23,461 nt of DNA, from the NCBI GenBank assembly GCA_018263405.1, contig JAANXG010000149.1, positions 1 to 23,461 of the forward strand, written 5' to 3'. Position 1 is the stretch's first letter, and each line of letters begins with the position of its first letter. The translations under genes and the position numbers were made by a program. The DNA is from Gammaproteobacteria bacterium (GTDB lineage: Bacteria > Pseudomonadota > Gammaproteobacteria > Arenicellales > JAANXG01). The notes below the pieces were generated by a model. That model saw nothing but the letters and a program-made list of their open reading frames with translations. It was not told the DNA's origin and searched no databases. Below are positions 1 through 7,745 of this stretch, one piece after another.

Positions 1-161
1 GGTCGGAAAAGCCCCTCGCCGGCGTTACGCTCGCTTGAATTGACCGGGCCAGTCCTGCGCTCGCGTGCCTTGGCGATCGGCTTTTCCGATCCCGCTGAAC
101 GTGTGTGTATTTATGCCCAAGGGTACTAAGGTTACGAAATGGTTCAAATGCTCGGCTCGAA
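1..161. other. Left-edge non-coding segment with inverted repeat
   Basis: No recognisable gene. Frame 1 is open from the window edge to a TAA at 127-129, so the tail of an upstream gene cannot be excluded, but its translation resembles nothing I know. An 11-base inverted repeat (TCGGAAAAGCC at 3-13, its complement at 79-89) is present. The right arm also forms a short hairpin of its own, GATCGG at 75-80 with CCGATC at 86-91. No T-run follows, so I do not call a terminator. Confidence 0.4.
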
Positions 162-1133
162 ATGATACTGAATACCCTCACCAGTCCTGTTGGAAAACGC
201 GTCCTGGCTTACTCGGCCCTCGCGGTTTTGTTGGTATATCTGTTCGGCAGCCGCAGTCTATCGGCGGCTTATGACAACGGCTTCGACATGAGCCGGGCTT
301 CCATTCCGGTGGAGGAAATTCATCATGGCGGCCCCCCCAAGGACGGTATCCCGGCCATCGACAATCCCAGGTTTGTGAGCCCCGGGGAGGCGGGTTTTCT
401 TGCGCCGGAAGACCGCGTCATGGCCATGGTGCGCAAGGGCGTTGCCAAGGCGTATCCGATCAAAATCCTGAACTACCACGAAATCGTGAACGACCGGTTC
501 GCCGGTGAGGCGGTCGTGGTGAGCTACTGCCCGCTGTGCGGCACCGGCATGGCGTTTTCGAGCGAGATCGACGGCCGGGATGCTAGCTTCGGTGTCTCCG
601 GATTACTCTACAACAGCGACGTACTGCTCTATGACCGCGAGACCGAATCGTTGTGGTCACAGATTACGCAGAAAGCGGTCAGCGGTCCGTTGGTAGGCAC
701 CGAATTGAAACATCTCGCCGCGAGTCACACCACCTGGCGGGATTGGCGCGAGCGGCATCCCGATACCCTGGTACTGTCCACTCAGACGGGCTACAACCGG
801 GATTACTCGCGCACGCCGTACGCGGGTTACGAGGACAGCGGGCGCATCTGGTTTCCCGTCGCCAATCGAGACAAGCGTTACCATCCCAAGGAACTGGTCA
901 TCGGCCTCGATCTCGACGGGCAAGTCAAGGCCTATCCGTTTGCCGAGTTGTCGCAACACGATACGCCGTTCGCCGATCGCGTGGCGGACCGTGAAATCAC
1001 CATTCAGTTCGACCCCGAAAACCGTACCGGACGCATTTTCGACGCGGAAGGCGACGAAATTCCTACGGTGATCGCGTTCTGGTTCGCCTGGGCCGCTTTT
1101 CACCCGGACACGGCGGTATTCGAGGCGTCTTGA
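162..1133 (+). CDS. DUF3179 domain-containing protein, membrane-anchored
   Basis: A 323-residue protein of the DUF3179 family, whose biochemical role is not established. The ATG at 162 is preferred over the upstream ATG at 105. From 162 the N-terminus reads as an exported protein, a short basic stretch followed by a hydrophobic segment (about residues 12-32, VLAYSALAVLLVYLFGS), and the extra 19 residues add nothing typical. The hallmark motif CPLCGTGMAF, with two cysteines in CxxC spacing, is present near residue 125, after a conserved AYPIKILNYHEIVND stretch that I recall from this family. The Cys pair suggests metal or redox chemistry outside the cytoplasm, which is inference. The gene stands alone and converges on ybbP. 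Family assignment is strong; function is unknown. Confidence 0.85.
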   Translation: MILNTLTSPVGKRVLAYSALAVLLVYLFGSRSLSAAYDNGFDMSRASIPVEEIHHGGPPKDGIPAIDNPRFVSPGEAGFLAPEDRVMAMVRKGVAKAYPIKILNYHEIVNDRFAGEAVVVSYCPLCGTGMAFSSEIDGRDASFGVSGLLYNSDVLLYDRETESLWSQITQKAVSGPLVGTELKHLAASHTTWRDWRERHPDTLVLSTQTGYNRDYSRTPYAGYEDSGRIWFPVANRDKRYHPKELVIGLDLDGQVKAYPFAELSQHDTPFADRVADREITIQFDPENRTGRIFDAEGDEIPTVIAFWFAWAAFHPDTAVFEAS

Positions 1134-1170
1134 TTTTATTGCCTGAAGCGGCTTGAGACGCGATATTTTT
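1125..1170 (+). terminator. Weak candidate terminator after the DUF3179 gene
   Basis: GCGTCT (1125-1130) can pair with AGACGC (1156-1161), and a T5 run follows at 1166-1170. The stem is short and the loop long (25 nt), and it overlaps the stop codon, so confidence is low. It lies in the convergent gap between the DUF3179 gene and ybbP. Confidence 0.25.
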
Positions 1171-1235
1171 ACGCATTCCATTCGCGAATAAATTCGCACC
1201 TACGGGTCGCATCGTCCTCCGCATTACCAACGCCG

Positions 1236-3725
1236 TCATTCAGACTGCCGCAGTAGCCGCCAGGCGGGCGCCTCGATGTCGGGGCGAGAAGCGAGGTAAC
1301 CGAGTACGGCGATACCGGCGCCGCCGCCCAACAGGCCGATAACCCATAACCCGGCGCTCCACCGATAGGGAATATCGAAGAGGAACTGGGCCAGGCCCCA
1401 ACCGATCAGCCCCGCGGCCACGGCGCCAAGCAGCCCGGATAATACTCCCAGGGCGGCGAATTCCGACAACAAGCCCAGACGCAATTGCCGTTTCTGCGCA
1501 CCCAAGGCCCGGAGTACGGCGATTTCGCGGCGCCGTTCGGCGCGCGTCGTTTGCACCGCTGCAATAAGCACCAAGGCGCCGGCCAGCAACGCAAAAATAA
1601 AGATAAACTGCAGCGACCAGTTGACGCGATCCATCAAGCGCATCACTTGCCGCAGTACGGCCTCGATATCGATGTCCGTGACATTGGGGAATTGATCGAT
1701 CAAGCGCGCGATCATATCGCCGCGCTCGGCCGGCAGGTGAAAGCTCGTGATATGGCTTTGCGGAAAACCGTCCAACAAGTCGGGGGGCACGATCAGGAAG
1801 AAGTTCGGGCTGAAAGAATCCCAGGAAACTTCCCGCAAATTGACGACGCGGACGTCAAAAGTCCGGTCCGCAACGCGGTAGGTCAATACATCGCCGATGG
1901 ACAAGCCTAATGCCGCCGCGTAGTCCTGTTCAACGGATACCAGCCCCTTGTCCCACTGCCCGGGTTCCCACCACTGACCAGCCACCAGCTTATTGTCATC
2001 GGGAAGCACCTCCAGCCAGGACAGATTCGCCGCCCGCTCCACCATGCGTCTCGCGAATCCGACTTCATAGTCGTCCGGTTCGACGGGCCGCCCGTCGATG
2101 GCGGCCAGGCGCGCGCGCACTAACGGTGTCAGTCGCGCGACCCCGGCACCGTTACGTTCCAGAAACCGTTCGAGATCGGCAACTTGATTGGATTGAATAT
2201 TAACCAGGAAATGATTGGGCGTCTCCGGCGGCAGGCGGTCATCCCAGGCGTTGAACAACTCCGTGCGGACCACGGTCAACAGCAATAACCCCATGACCCC
2301 GATACCCAGCGCGACGGTCTGGGCTACGGTGGAAGAGCCGCGCCGAACGAGGCTGCCGACACCGAAACGCCAGGACGCCCCGAGTCCTCCGCGCCAGCGG
2401 CTCAGCGCTTTAATCATCGTGACGGCGGCAAGGGCCAGCAACAGCAGTGTCGCCGCCGTGCCCCCGAGGATCCAAAGCGCCAGCTCCGCCTCATCGGCCA
2501 ACCAAAAGACAAAGCCCGTTATGACGAGCGCGGCCACACCGTAAAGCACTCGAACCCGCGGCGGCACCGCCCCAATATCGCGGCGAAACACCCGCATGGC
2601 CGGCACATCGCGCAGGCGCGCGACCGCCGGCAAACCGAAGCCCAGCACCGCCAGTAGGCTTGCCGACAGACCCACAAGCAACGGTTTGTACGACGGTAGC
2701 GGCAAATCAACGCCTACCATGGCCGGCAAGATCCAGACCAGTGCCTGCTGGGCGACATAGCCGAGACCGGCGCCAAGCAAGCCACCAACCAGGCTGAGCA
2801 CCACAAGCTGGCCCAAATAGATGCGCGCGATTTCGCTCTGTGTGGCGCCCAGACAGCGCATGATCGCGGCGTGGTCCCAGTGGCGCCGGGCGTAATACTG
2901 CGTCGCCCGGGAGATCGCGATGCCCGAAAGCAGCACGCTGACCAGCGCGGCGAGACTCAGAAAACGCGCACCGCGATCGAGTGCCACGCGAAACCGCGGC
3001 CGCGCGTTGCGCACGTCCTCCAGCTCGCCCTCGGCCACACCGTGTTCCTGCAGCCATTGCCGCATCGCGCCCACCTCCCGGGTAGCCCCCGCCAGCATCC
3101 ACCGATAGTGAACGTGGCTGCCAGGCGCGATCAGGCCCGTAGCCTCCAGGTCCGCCTCGTTCATCATCACACGCGGCGCCAACGCAAATCCCATGCCACC
3201 GCGATCGGGTTCCAGGGTGATCACGCCGGCTATTGTGAAAGCCTTTCGCCCCAACTTAACACCACGACCTACGGTGGTGCCCAGCCGCGCCAGCAATTGC
3301 GTATCCACCCATACTTCACCACGTCGCGGCGGGCCGCTAACCGTTCGCGAGCCGCCGGCGCCGACCGACACGCTCAACTCCCCGCGCAGGGGATACCCTG
3401 GGCGGACTGCCTTAACGTCGGTAAGCAGCGTTTGGTCTTCGTACAACACGACACTGCGAAAATTCGTCGCCAGAGTGTGGGCGAGCCGCCGGCGGCCGGC
3501 CCGGGCGATGAAATTATCCGGCGGGGGATTGGGCAAGCGGACGACCAGGTCCGCGGCGATCAGCGCGCTGCCTTGTTTCTCGAACGCCTGGTCGAGTCGG
3601 TCACCGAGAGCCGTGACGGATACCAGACCGGCGGTGGCCACGATCAGAGCCAACAACACAATGCGTATCTCTCCCGAACGCCATTCGCGGCGCAGCATCC
3701 GCCAGGCCATGAACCAAGGATTCAC
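1236..3725 (-). CDS. ybbP: YbbP-like ABC transporter permease (FtsX family)
   Basis: An 829-residue inner-membrane permease of the FtsX/MacB superfamily, partner of the ATPase encoded just upstream. The start is taken as GTG at 3725: it overlaps the ATPase stop as GTGA, and GGAG at 3737-3734 sits 8 nt upstream, whereas the longer frame to 3776 runs deep into the ATPase gene. One TM segment near the N-terminus (IRIVLLALIVATAGLVSV) is followed by a large periplasmic domain, an FtsX core (LAALVSVLLSGIAISRATQYYARR...), a middle pair of TM helices, a second periplasmic domain, and a C-terminal FtsX core (LQFIFIFALLAGALVLIAAVQTTRAERRREIAVLRALGA). This is the 10-TM duplicated layout. In E. coli the same trio ybbA-ybbP-tesA occurs; the substrate is not firmly known, but a lipid or hydrophobic compound is usually suspected. 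Confidence 0.9.
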   Translation of the reverse strand: MNPWFMAWRMLRREWRSGEIRIVLLALIVATAGLVSVTALGDRLDQAFEKQGSALIAADLVVRLPNPPPDNFIARAGRRRLAHTLATNFRSVVLYEDQTLLTDVKAVRPGYPLRGELSVSVGAGGSRTVSGPPRRGEVWVDTQLLARLGTTVGRGVKLGRKAFTIAGVITLEPDRGGMGFALAPRVMMNEADLEATGLIAPGSHVHYRWMLAGATREVGAMRQWLQEHGVAEGELEDVRNARPRFRVALDRGARFLSLAALVSVLLSGIAISRATQYYARRHWDHAAIMRCLGATQSEIARIYLGQLVVLSLVGGLLGAGLGYVAQQALVWILPAMVGVDLPLPSYKPLLVGLSASLLAVLGFGLPAVARLRDVPAMRVFRRDIGAVPPRVRVLYGVAALVITGFVFWLADEAELALWILGGTAATLLLLALAAVTMIKALSRWRGGLGASWRFGVGSLVRRGSSTVAQTVALGIGVMGLLLLTVVRTELFNAWDDRLPPETPNHFLVNIQSNQVADLERFLERNGAGVARLTPLVRARLAAIDGRPVEPDDYEVGFARRMVERAANLSWLEVLPDDNKLVAGQWWEPGQWDKGLVSVEQDYAAALGLSIGDVLTYRVADRTFDVRVVNLREVSWDSFSPNFFLIVPPDLLDGFPQSHITSFHLPAERGDMIARLIDQFPNVTDIDIEAVLRQVMRLMDRVNWSLQFIFIFALLAGALVLIAAVQTTRAERRREIAVLRALGAQKRQLRLGLLSEFAALGVLSGLLGAVAAGLIGWGLAQFLFDIPYRWSAGLWVIGLLGGGAGIAVLGYLASRPDIEAPAWRLLRQSE

Positions 3726-4411
3726 CCTTCGATCTCCGACAAACGACCGTCGGATATGGACATCGCCCGGGTGCATCGCCCGCCCAGAGCCGGGTCGTGC
3801 GTCACCAGAATCAAAGTTGTACCTTTCTCCCGGTTCAAGCGAAACAACAGGTCCGCGACACGGCCACCGGTTTCATTGTCCAGGTTGCCGGTGGGTTCGT
3901 CGGCGAACAGAATCGACGGTTCCACGGCGAACGCCCGGGCGATGGCCACCCGTTGCTGCTCACCCCCCGACAGCTGCGAGGGATAGTGTCCGGCGCGGTT
4001 TAAAAGTCCCACGTCATCGAGGAATTCACGGGCCCGATCATCGGCGCGATCCCTGCCGGCGAGCTCCAGAGGCAGCAGCACGTTTTCCAGCGCGCTGAGT
4101 CCCGGTAGCAGTTGAAACGATTGGAACACGAAACCCACCTGGCGGGCCCGTATCAGTGCCCGGCCGTCTTCATCCAACGCATCGAGACACTGGCCGTTGA
4201 GCCAGACGATACCTTCGGTGGCGATATCGAGCCCGGCCAACAGCGCCAGCAAGGTGGATTTTCCGGACCCGGAAACCCCGATGATCGCCACACTTTCTGA
4301 ACTGAACACTTGCAAGGAAACATCATTAACAATGGTCAAAGGTCCCGAGGGGCCGTCGACTTGCTTTACTAATCCCTCCGCTCGCACAATCGGCCGTTCG
4401 TTTACTTTCAT
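3722..4411 (-). CDS. ybbA: YbbA-like ABC transporter ATP-binding protein
   Basis: A 229-residue ATPase of the LolD/MacB class that powers the YbbP permease at the cytoplasmic face. All nucleotide-binding motifs are visible: Walker A GVSGSGKST (about residue 45), the Q-loop in GFVFQSFQLLPGLSALENV, the signature LSGGEQQRVAIARA, Walker B ILFADEPTGNLD and the switch histidine in LVTHDP. The stop overlaps the permease GTG by four bases, so the two are translationally coupled. The ATG at 4411 lies 15 bp from the divergent tesA ATG, so its promoter must lie at least partly inside tesA. No strong Shine-Dalgarno is seen; GGA lies near the start. Confidence 0.93.
   Translation of the reverse strand: MKVNERPIVRAEGLVKQVDGPSGPLTIVNDVSLQVFSSESVAIIGVSGSGKSTLLALLAGLDIATEGIVWLNGQCLDALDEDGRALIRARQVGFVFQSFQLLPGLSALENVLLPLELAGRDRADDRAREFLDDVGLLNRAGHYPSQLSGGEQQRVAIARAFAVEPSILFADEPTGNLDNETGGRVADLLFRLNREKGTTLILVTHDPALGGRCTRAMSISDGRLSEIEG
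3734..3737 (-). promoter_or_regulatory. Ribosome binding site deciding the ybbP GTG start
   Basis: On the minus strand GGAG lies 8 nt upstream of GTG 3725-3723, inside the last codons of ybbA. Together with the GTGA stop/start overlap it supports the short start of ybbP. Confidence 0.6.
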
Positions 4412-4426
4412 CGATCCGTATTTTGA

Positions 4427-5041
4427 ATGTTAGTCATCAGATGGTTTTGTTTCCTTGTGCTGTCGGCGGCCACCTTCGCGGCCACGACGCCCACTATTTT
4501 GGTGCTGGGCGACAGCTTGAGTTCCGCCCACGGCATGGGTGAGCGGCAGGGCTGGGTTAGCCTGCTCCGGGACAAGCTCGACGAAACCGGTTACAACCAC
4601 AAAGTCGTAAACGCCAGTGTCAGCGGCGATACAACGCAGGACGCCCTGTCCCGGCTCGACGCCGCCGTTGAGCGTCACCAGCCGGATATTGTCATCGTGG
4701 AATTGGGCGGCAACGATGGGCTACGAGCGTTTTCCATTGGTGTGATCCGAAGCAATCTGTCGCGCATTCTACGAACCGTCCGTGAAAATGGTGCGAAGAT
4801 CGTGCTGACCGGCATGCGAATGCCACCGAACTATGGCCCCGTCTATACCCGAGCATTCAAGCAACTATACCCCAACACCGCGGAAAAATTCGACGCATCC
4901 TTGGTTCCGTTTTTTATGGAAGGAATCGCAACAAACCGTGAGTTCATGCAGGATGACGGGATCCATCCAAACGCCAAGGCTCAGCCGCTACTGCTGAACA
5001 AAGTCTGGCAAGTGCTGGAACCGCTACTGGAACATACGTAA
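4427..5041 (+). CDS. tesA: TesA-like periplasmic thioesterase I / lysophospholipase (SGNH hydrolase)
   Basis: A 204-residue GDSL/SGNH hydrolase; the E. coli homologue hydrolyses acyl-CoA thioesters, lysophospholipids and aryl esters in the periplasm. The four family blocks are present: GDSLS with nucleophile Ser30, a glycine block in NASVSGDTTQ, GGND (oxyanion Asn) and DGIHPN (catalytic Asp and His). A signal peptide is evident at residues 1-19 (hydrophobic WFCFLVLSAATFAA). The start ATG faces the ybbA start. This divergence from ybbA-ybbP is conserved in gammaproteobacteria and suggests a shared role in envelope lipid turnover. A phosphatase gene follows after 9 bp and is probably co-transcribed. 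Confidence 0.93.
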   Translation: MLVIRWFCFLVLSAATFAATTPTILVLGDSLSSAHGMGERQGWVSLLRDKLDETGYNHKVVNASVSGDTTQDALSRLDAAVERHQPDIVIVELGGNDGLRAFSIGVIRSNLSRILRTVRENGAKIVLTGMRMPPNYGPVYTRAFKQLYPNTAEKFDASLVPFFMEGIATNREFMQDDGIHPNAKAQPLLLNKVWQVLEPLLEHT

Positions 5042-5050
5042 GGGCACCTC

Positions 5051-5503
5051 ATGATTAACTTCGACCGGATCACGAACACCGTCTTCGTCGGCACGTACCT
5101 CCAGAGCCCGTTGGATATCGACCGTCTTCGCGACGGAGCGCGCATCACGGCAGTCATCAATCTGCAGTCCGACCCGGATATCCGGGCTCTGCGCGTGAAC
5201 TGGTCCAAGCTGCAAAAACACTATGCCCGGCGGGAGATCGCGTTATATCGACATCCCATTCTCGATTTCGACCCGGCGGATCTAACCCGGAACATCCGCG
5301 CAGCGGTGACGAGGGTCGGTCAATTGGAAACAGTGGGGCACCGGATTTACCTTCACTGCACGGCCGGCGTGGGTCGCGCGCCGGCGGTGGCCATCGGCCA
5401 CCTCGCCTGGAACCTCGACTGGGACTTGGACAGTGCCTACGCATTCGTACTCAAACGGCGGGTCTGCGACCCGTATATCGATGCGATCCGGGATGCGGGA
5501 TAG
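5051..5503 (+). CDS. Dual-specificity protein phosphatase, glucan-phosphatase (SEX4/LSF2)-like
   Basis: A 150-residue cysteine phosphatase. The P-loop HCTAGVGRAPA (Cys103, Arg109) fits the Cx5R signature. Asp72 or Asp74 in LDFDP is positioned as the general acid. The CTAGxGRAPA active site, the FDP motif, the opening INFDRITNTVFVGTYLQSPLDIDRL and the tail RRVCDPYIDAIRDA resemble plant SEX4/LSF2, which remove phosphate from starch. That comparison is from memory, not a search. There is no carbohydrate-binding module and no signal peptide, so it is a cytosolic catalytic domain only. The substrate could be phosphorylated glycogen, a protein or another sugar phosphate. It begins 9 bp after tesA, with AGGG upstream, and probably shares its transcript. 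Confidence 0.8.
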   Translation: MINFDRITNTVFVGTYLQSPLDIDRLRDGARITAVINLQSDPDIRALRVNWSKLQKHYARREIALYRHPILDFDPADLTRNIRAAVTRVGQLETVGHRIYLHCTAGVGRAPAVAIGHLAWNLDWDLDSAYAFVLKRRVCDPYIDAIRDAG

Positions 5504-5570
5504 TCATTTCTACGCGGGTCGACTGCGTTTTTCCAGGCACCCCACTTGCGCGCCGCACAATGGTGTTTCC

Positions 5571-5579
5571 TGCTATGGT
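5571..5579 (+). promoter_or_regulatory. Candidate extended -10 promoter for sfsA
   Basis: TGC followed by TATGGT (5574-5579) matches an extended -10 element. Transcription would begin near 5586, giving a leader of about 25 nt to the ATG at 5611. No good -35 is seen at normal spacing. It argues against the longer sfsA frame starting at 5560. Confidence 0.35.
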
Positions 5580-5610
5580 GCGCGTCTGTCCAATGCACCG
5601 TATCGACGGC

Positions 5611-6321
5611 ATGCTGATTCTGCCCCCACTGACCCACGGCACACTGGTCAAGCGCTACAAACGGTTTCTGGCGGACGTGGAGCTCCCGGGCCGCGGTGTC
5701 ATTACAGCCCATTGTCCAAACACCGGCTCCATGGTGAGTTGCTGGAAACCCGGCGCGCCTGCTCTGCTCAGTCACAGCGATAACCCCAAACGCAAACTGC
5801 CGTGGACCCTGGAATGCGTGGACATGGGGCGGGGGTGGGTAGGCGTCAATACCAGCCGTGTGAATCGAGCCATCCGGGCGGCCATCGAGTACGGCACGAT
5901 CGACCTGGGGGGGGCTTACACGGACATTCGCAGCGAGCCGCGGGGCACGTTTGACGGCCACCCGCCGTCGAGATTCGACCTGCTTTTGGACAGCGATACG
6001 GGACCGCCCTGTTATGTGGAGGTCAAGAACACGACTTTGCTGGTCGGCGAGACGGTAAAATTCCCCGATGCGGTCACCGAACGCGGGCGCAAACATCTGG
6101 AGCTACTGGCCCTTGCGGTAGAACGAGGGTACCGGGGCGTCATCCTGTTCGCCGTCAACCGGCCGGAAGGCCGGTGGTTCGAACCCGCCGCCGATATCGA
6201 CCCACAATACACGGATACCCTGACCCGTGTCGTGGGCGCCGGCGTCGAGGTCATCATCGTCCGCTTACGGCATCACGGACATACCCTCGAAGTCACCGGC
6301 TCGGTACATTTCGCCGGCTGA
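5611..6321 (+). CDS. sfsA: SfsA family protein (sugar fermentation stimulation protein A)
   Basis: A 236-residue SfsA. The family is named for a multicopy E. coli gene that stimulates maltose use and binds DNA non-specifically; its precise role is unresolved. The start at ATG 5611 (MLILPPLTHGTLVKRYKRFLADV) aligns with the E. coli N-terminus, while 5560 adds 17 unrelated residues. Family blocks seen are VKRYKRFLADV, HCPNTGSM, SDNPKRKLPWTLE, VGVNTSRVN, YVEVKNTTL and FPDAVTERGRKHLELL. The pattern Asp123 ... Glu137-Val-Lys139 looks like a PD-(D/E)xK nuclease core, so nuclease-type metal chemistry is possible (inference). The FAD oxidoreductase starts 10 nt downstream. Confidence 0.93.
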   Translation: MLILPPLTHGTLVKRYKRFLADVELPGRGVITAHCPNTGSMVSCWKPGAPALLSHSDNPKRKLPWTLECVDMGRGWVGVNTSRVNRAIRAAIEYGTIDLGGAYTDIRSEPRGTFDGHPPSRFDLLLDSDTGPPCYVEVKNTTLLVGETVKFPDAVTERGRKHLELLALAVERGYRGVILFAVNRPEGRWFEPAADIDPQYTDTLTRVVGAGVEVIIVRLRHHGHTLEVTGSVHFAG

Positions 6322-6331
6322 AGAAGTGCCC

Positions 6332-7633
6332 ATGGTCGAACACCCCGCCAACGCATTGCAGCAGGATCCTCTGAGCCACGGCTTATGGGCCCGGAGCGCC
6401 CCGGAGCCTCCCTCCTCCGGCACGCTGACCGGAACGGTCAAAGCGGACGTTATGGTGGTGGGCGCCGGATACACCGGACTCGCCGCGGCGCTGCGACTGG
6501 CCGAAAAAGGCGCTTCCGTAGCGGTGCTGGAGGCCCGGGCCATCGGTTACGGCGCGTCCGGACGCAACGTGGGCCTGGTGAACGCGGGCTTGTGGTTGTC
6601 GCCGCGGGAGGTGATCGATCGTTTGGGCAACGACTACGGCGAGCGTTTGATGAAACACCTGGGAGAGGCACCGGGGCATGTATTCGATCTGATTGAATCC
6701 CACGACATGCAATGCGAGGCGAACCGGGCGGGTACGCTGCATTGTGCACATTCCCGGCGCGGTTTCGAGGACCTGCAACAACGTGCTCGTGACTGGTCGT
6801 CTCTGGCAGCGCCGGTAGAGCTGCTGGACGGATCGGACGCGGCGGTCAAAATCGGGAGTGACTATTTTCACGGCGCGCTGCTGGACCATCGCGCCGGCAC
6901 CGTTCAGCCCCTCGGTTATGCGCGAGGACTCGGACGGGCGGCCGTCCGGGCCGGCGCCCGGCTCTTCACGCGCAGTGCAGTAAGGTCACTCTCGCGCCGC
7001 AATGGCGAATGGCTGGCTGAAACGGATGGAGGTTCGGCAACCGCACCGTCGGTCATCATCGCCACTAACGCCTACACCACTACCGTCGCACCGATTGACG
7101 CATGCGTTGTGCCGTTCAGCTTTTTCCAGTTGGCAACCCGGCCACTCCCCCCGCGTATTCAAAGGACCATTCTCCAAGAGGGCCACGGCGCCTGGGATAC
7201 CGCCAAGATCCTCACTTCATTGCGTTTGGACGCGGCGGGCCGTTTAATCGTCGGCAGTATAGGCAAACTGGACCGGCGGCACCGGGGCATTCATGCCAAC
7301 TGGATGCGGCGCAAAATCCGCCAGGTGTTTCCGCAACTCGGCGGCGTGTCATTCGAGCACGGATGGGACGGAATGATCGCCACGACTCGAGACCATTTGC
7401 CGCGTCTGTCGCAGCCGGATCACGGCGCGATCGCGGCCTATGGCTATAACGGTCGCGGCATCGGTACGGGCACGGTGTTCGGACACGCGATGGCGGATTA
7501 CATATTGAACAGGGATATCGATGACTTGCCTCTGCCGCTGACCGCGATGTCGCGCGAGTCGATGCGTCTATTCCGCGCTTTGGGCATCGAGCTGGGTGCG
7601 CGAGCGTATCACTTCGTGTCGAATCGATTTTGA
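6332..7633 (+). CDS. FAD-dependent oxidoreductase, PuuB/DAO family
   Basis: A 433-residue amine/amino-acid oxidase of the DAO superfamily. ATG 6332 is chosen because it follows the sfsA stop by 10 nt with GAAGAAG upstream; the longer frame overlaps sfsA. The dinucleotide-binding fingerprint VVGAGYTGL (about residues 42-50) with VAVLEA closing the Rossmann fold, and a second FAD contact GYNGRGIGTG near the C-terminus, are clear. The stretch IGYGASGRNVG resembles gamma-glutamylputrescine oxidase PuuB, with which it seems closest. No polyamine pathway genes are nearby, so the substrate is unassigned. Such enzymes oxidise a secondary or primary amine with release of H2O2. Probably co-transcribed with sfsA. 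Confidence 0.85.
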   Translation: MVEHPANALQQDPLSHGLWARSAPEPPSSGTLTGTVKADVMVVGAGYTGLAAALRLAEKGASVAVLEARAIGYGASGRNVGLVNAGLWLSPREVIDRLGNDYGERLMKHLGEAPGHVFDLIESHDMQCEANRAGTLHCAHSRRGFEDLQQRARDWSSLAAPVELLDGSDAAVKIGSDYFHGALLDHRAGTVQPLGYARGLGRAAVRAGARLFTRSAVRSLSRRNGEWLAETDGGSATAPSVIIATNAYTTTVAPIDACVVPFSFFQLATRPLPPRIQRTILQEGHGAWDTAKILTSLRLDAAGRLIVGSIGKLDRRHRGIHANWMRRKIRQVFPQLGGVSFEHGWDGMIATTRDHLPRLSQPDHGAIAAYGYNGRGIGTGTVFGHAMADYILNRDIDDLPLPLTAMSRESMRLFRALGIELGARAYHFVSNRF

Positions 7634-7745
7634 TTGTACTCCTCGCCATAGTCCCCAACGGGAGAGTGATATAACCAACAAAATCCAAAGCACCGACCGG
7701 TCCAGTGCGGGAATCCGTGAAAACGCAGAAATCTACAATACAAGC
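7634..7745 (+). promoter_or_regulatory. Intergenic gap with candidate -10 for the second ABC operon
   Basis: A 112-bp gap. TACAAT at 7734-7739 resembles a sigma70 -10, but no convincing -35 precedes it. If used, transcription would begin at or next to the ATG at 7746, giving a leaderless message, which agrees with the lack of a Shine-Dalgarno there. Weak evidence. Confidence 0.25.

Noticed and set aside
2871..4098. Long plus-strand frames (371 and 301 codons) opposite ybbP/ybbA
   Set aside because: They are antisense shadows of a gene pair with full ABC and FtsX motifs. Their translation is rich in Arg/Pro/His with no domain, typical of high-GC opposite frames.
5437..6096. Minus-strand frame of 219 codons across the phosphatase/sfsA gap
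   Set aside because: It covers sfsA in antisense, shows no motif, and lacks a ribosome site.
7654..7670. Terminator after the FAD oxidoreductase
   Set aside because: Only a four-pair TCCC/GGGA stem and no T-run.
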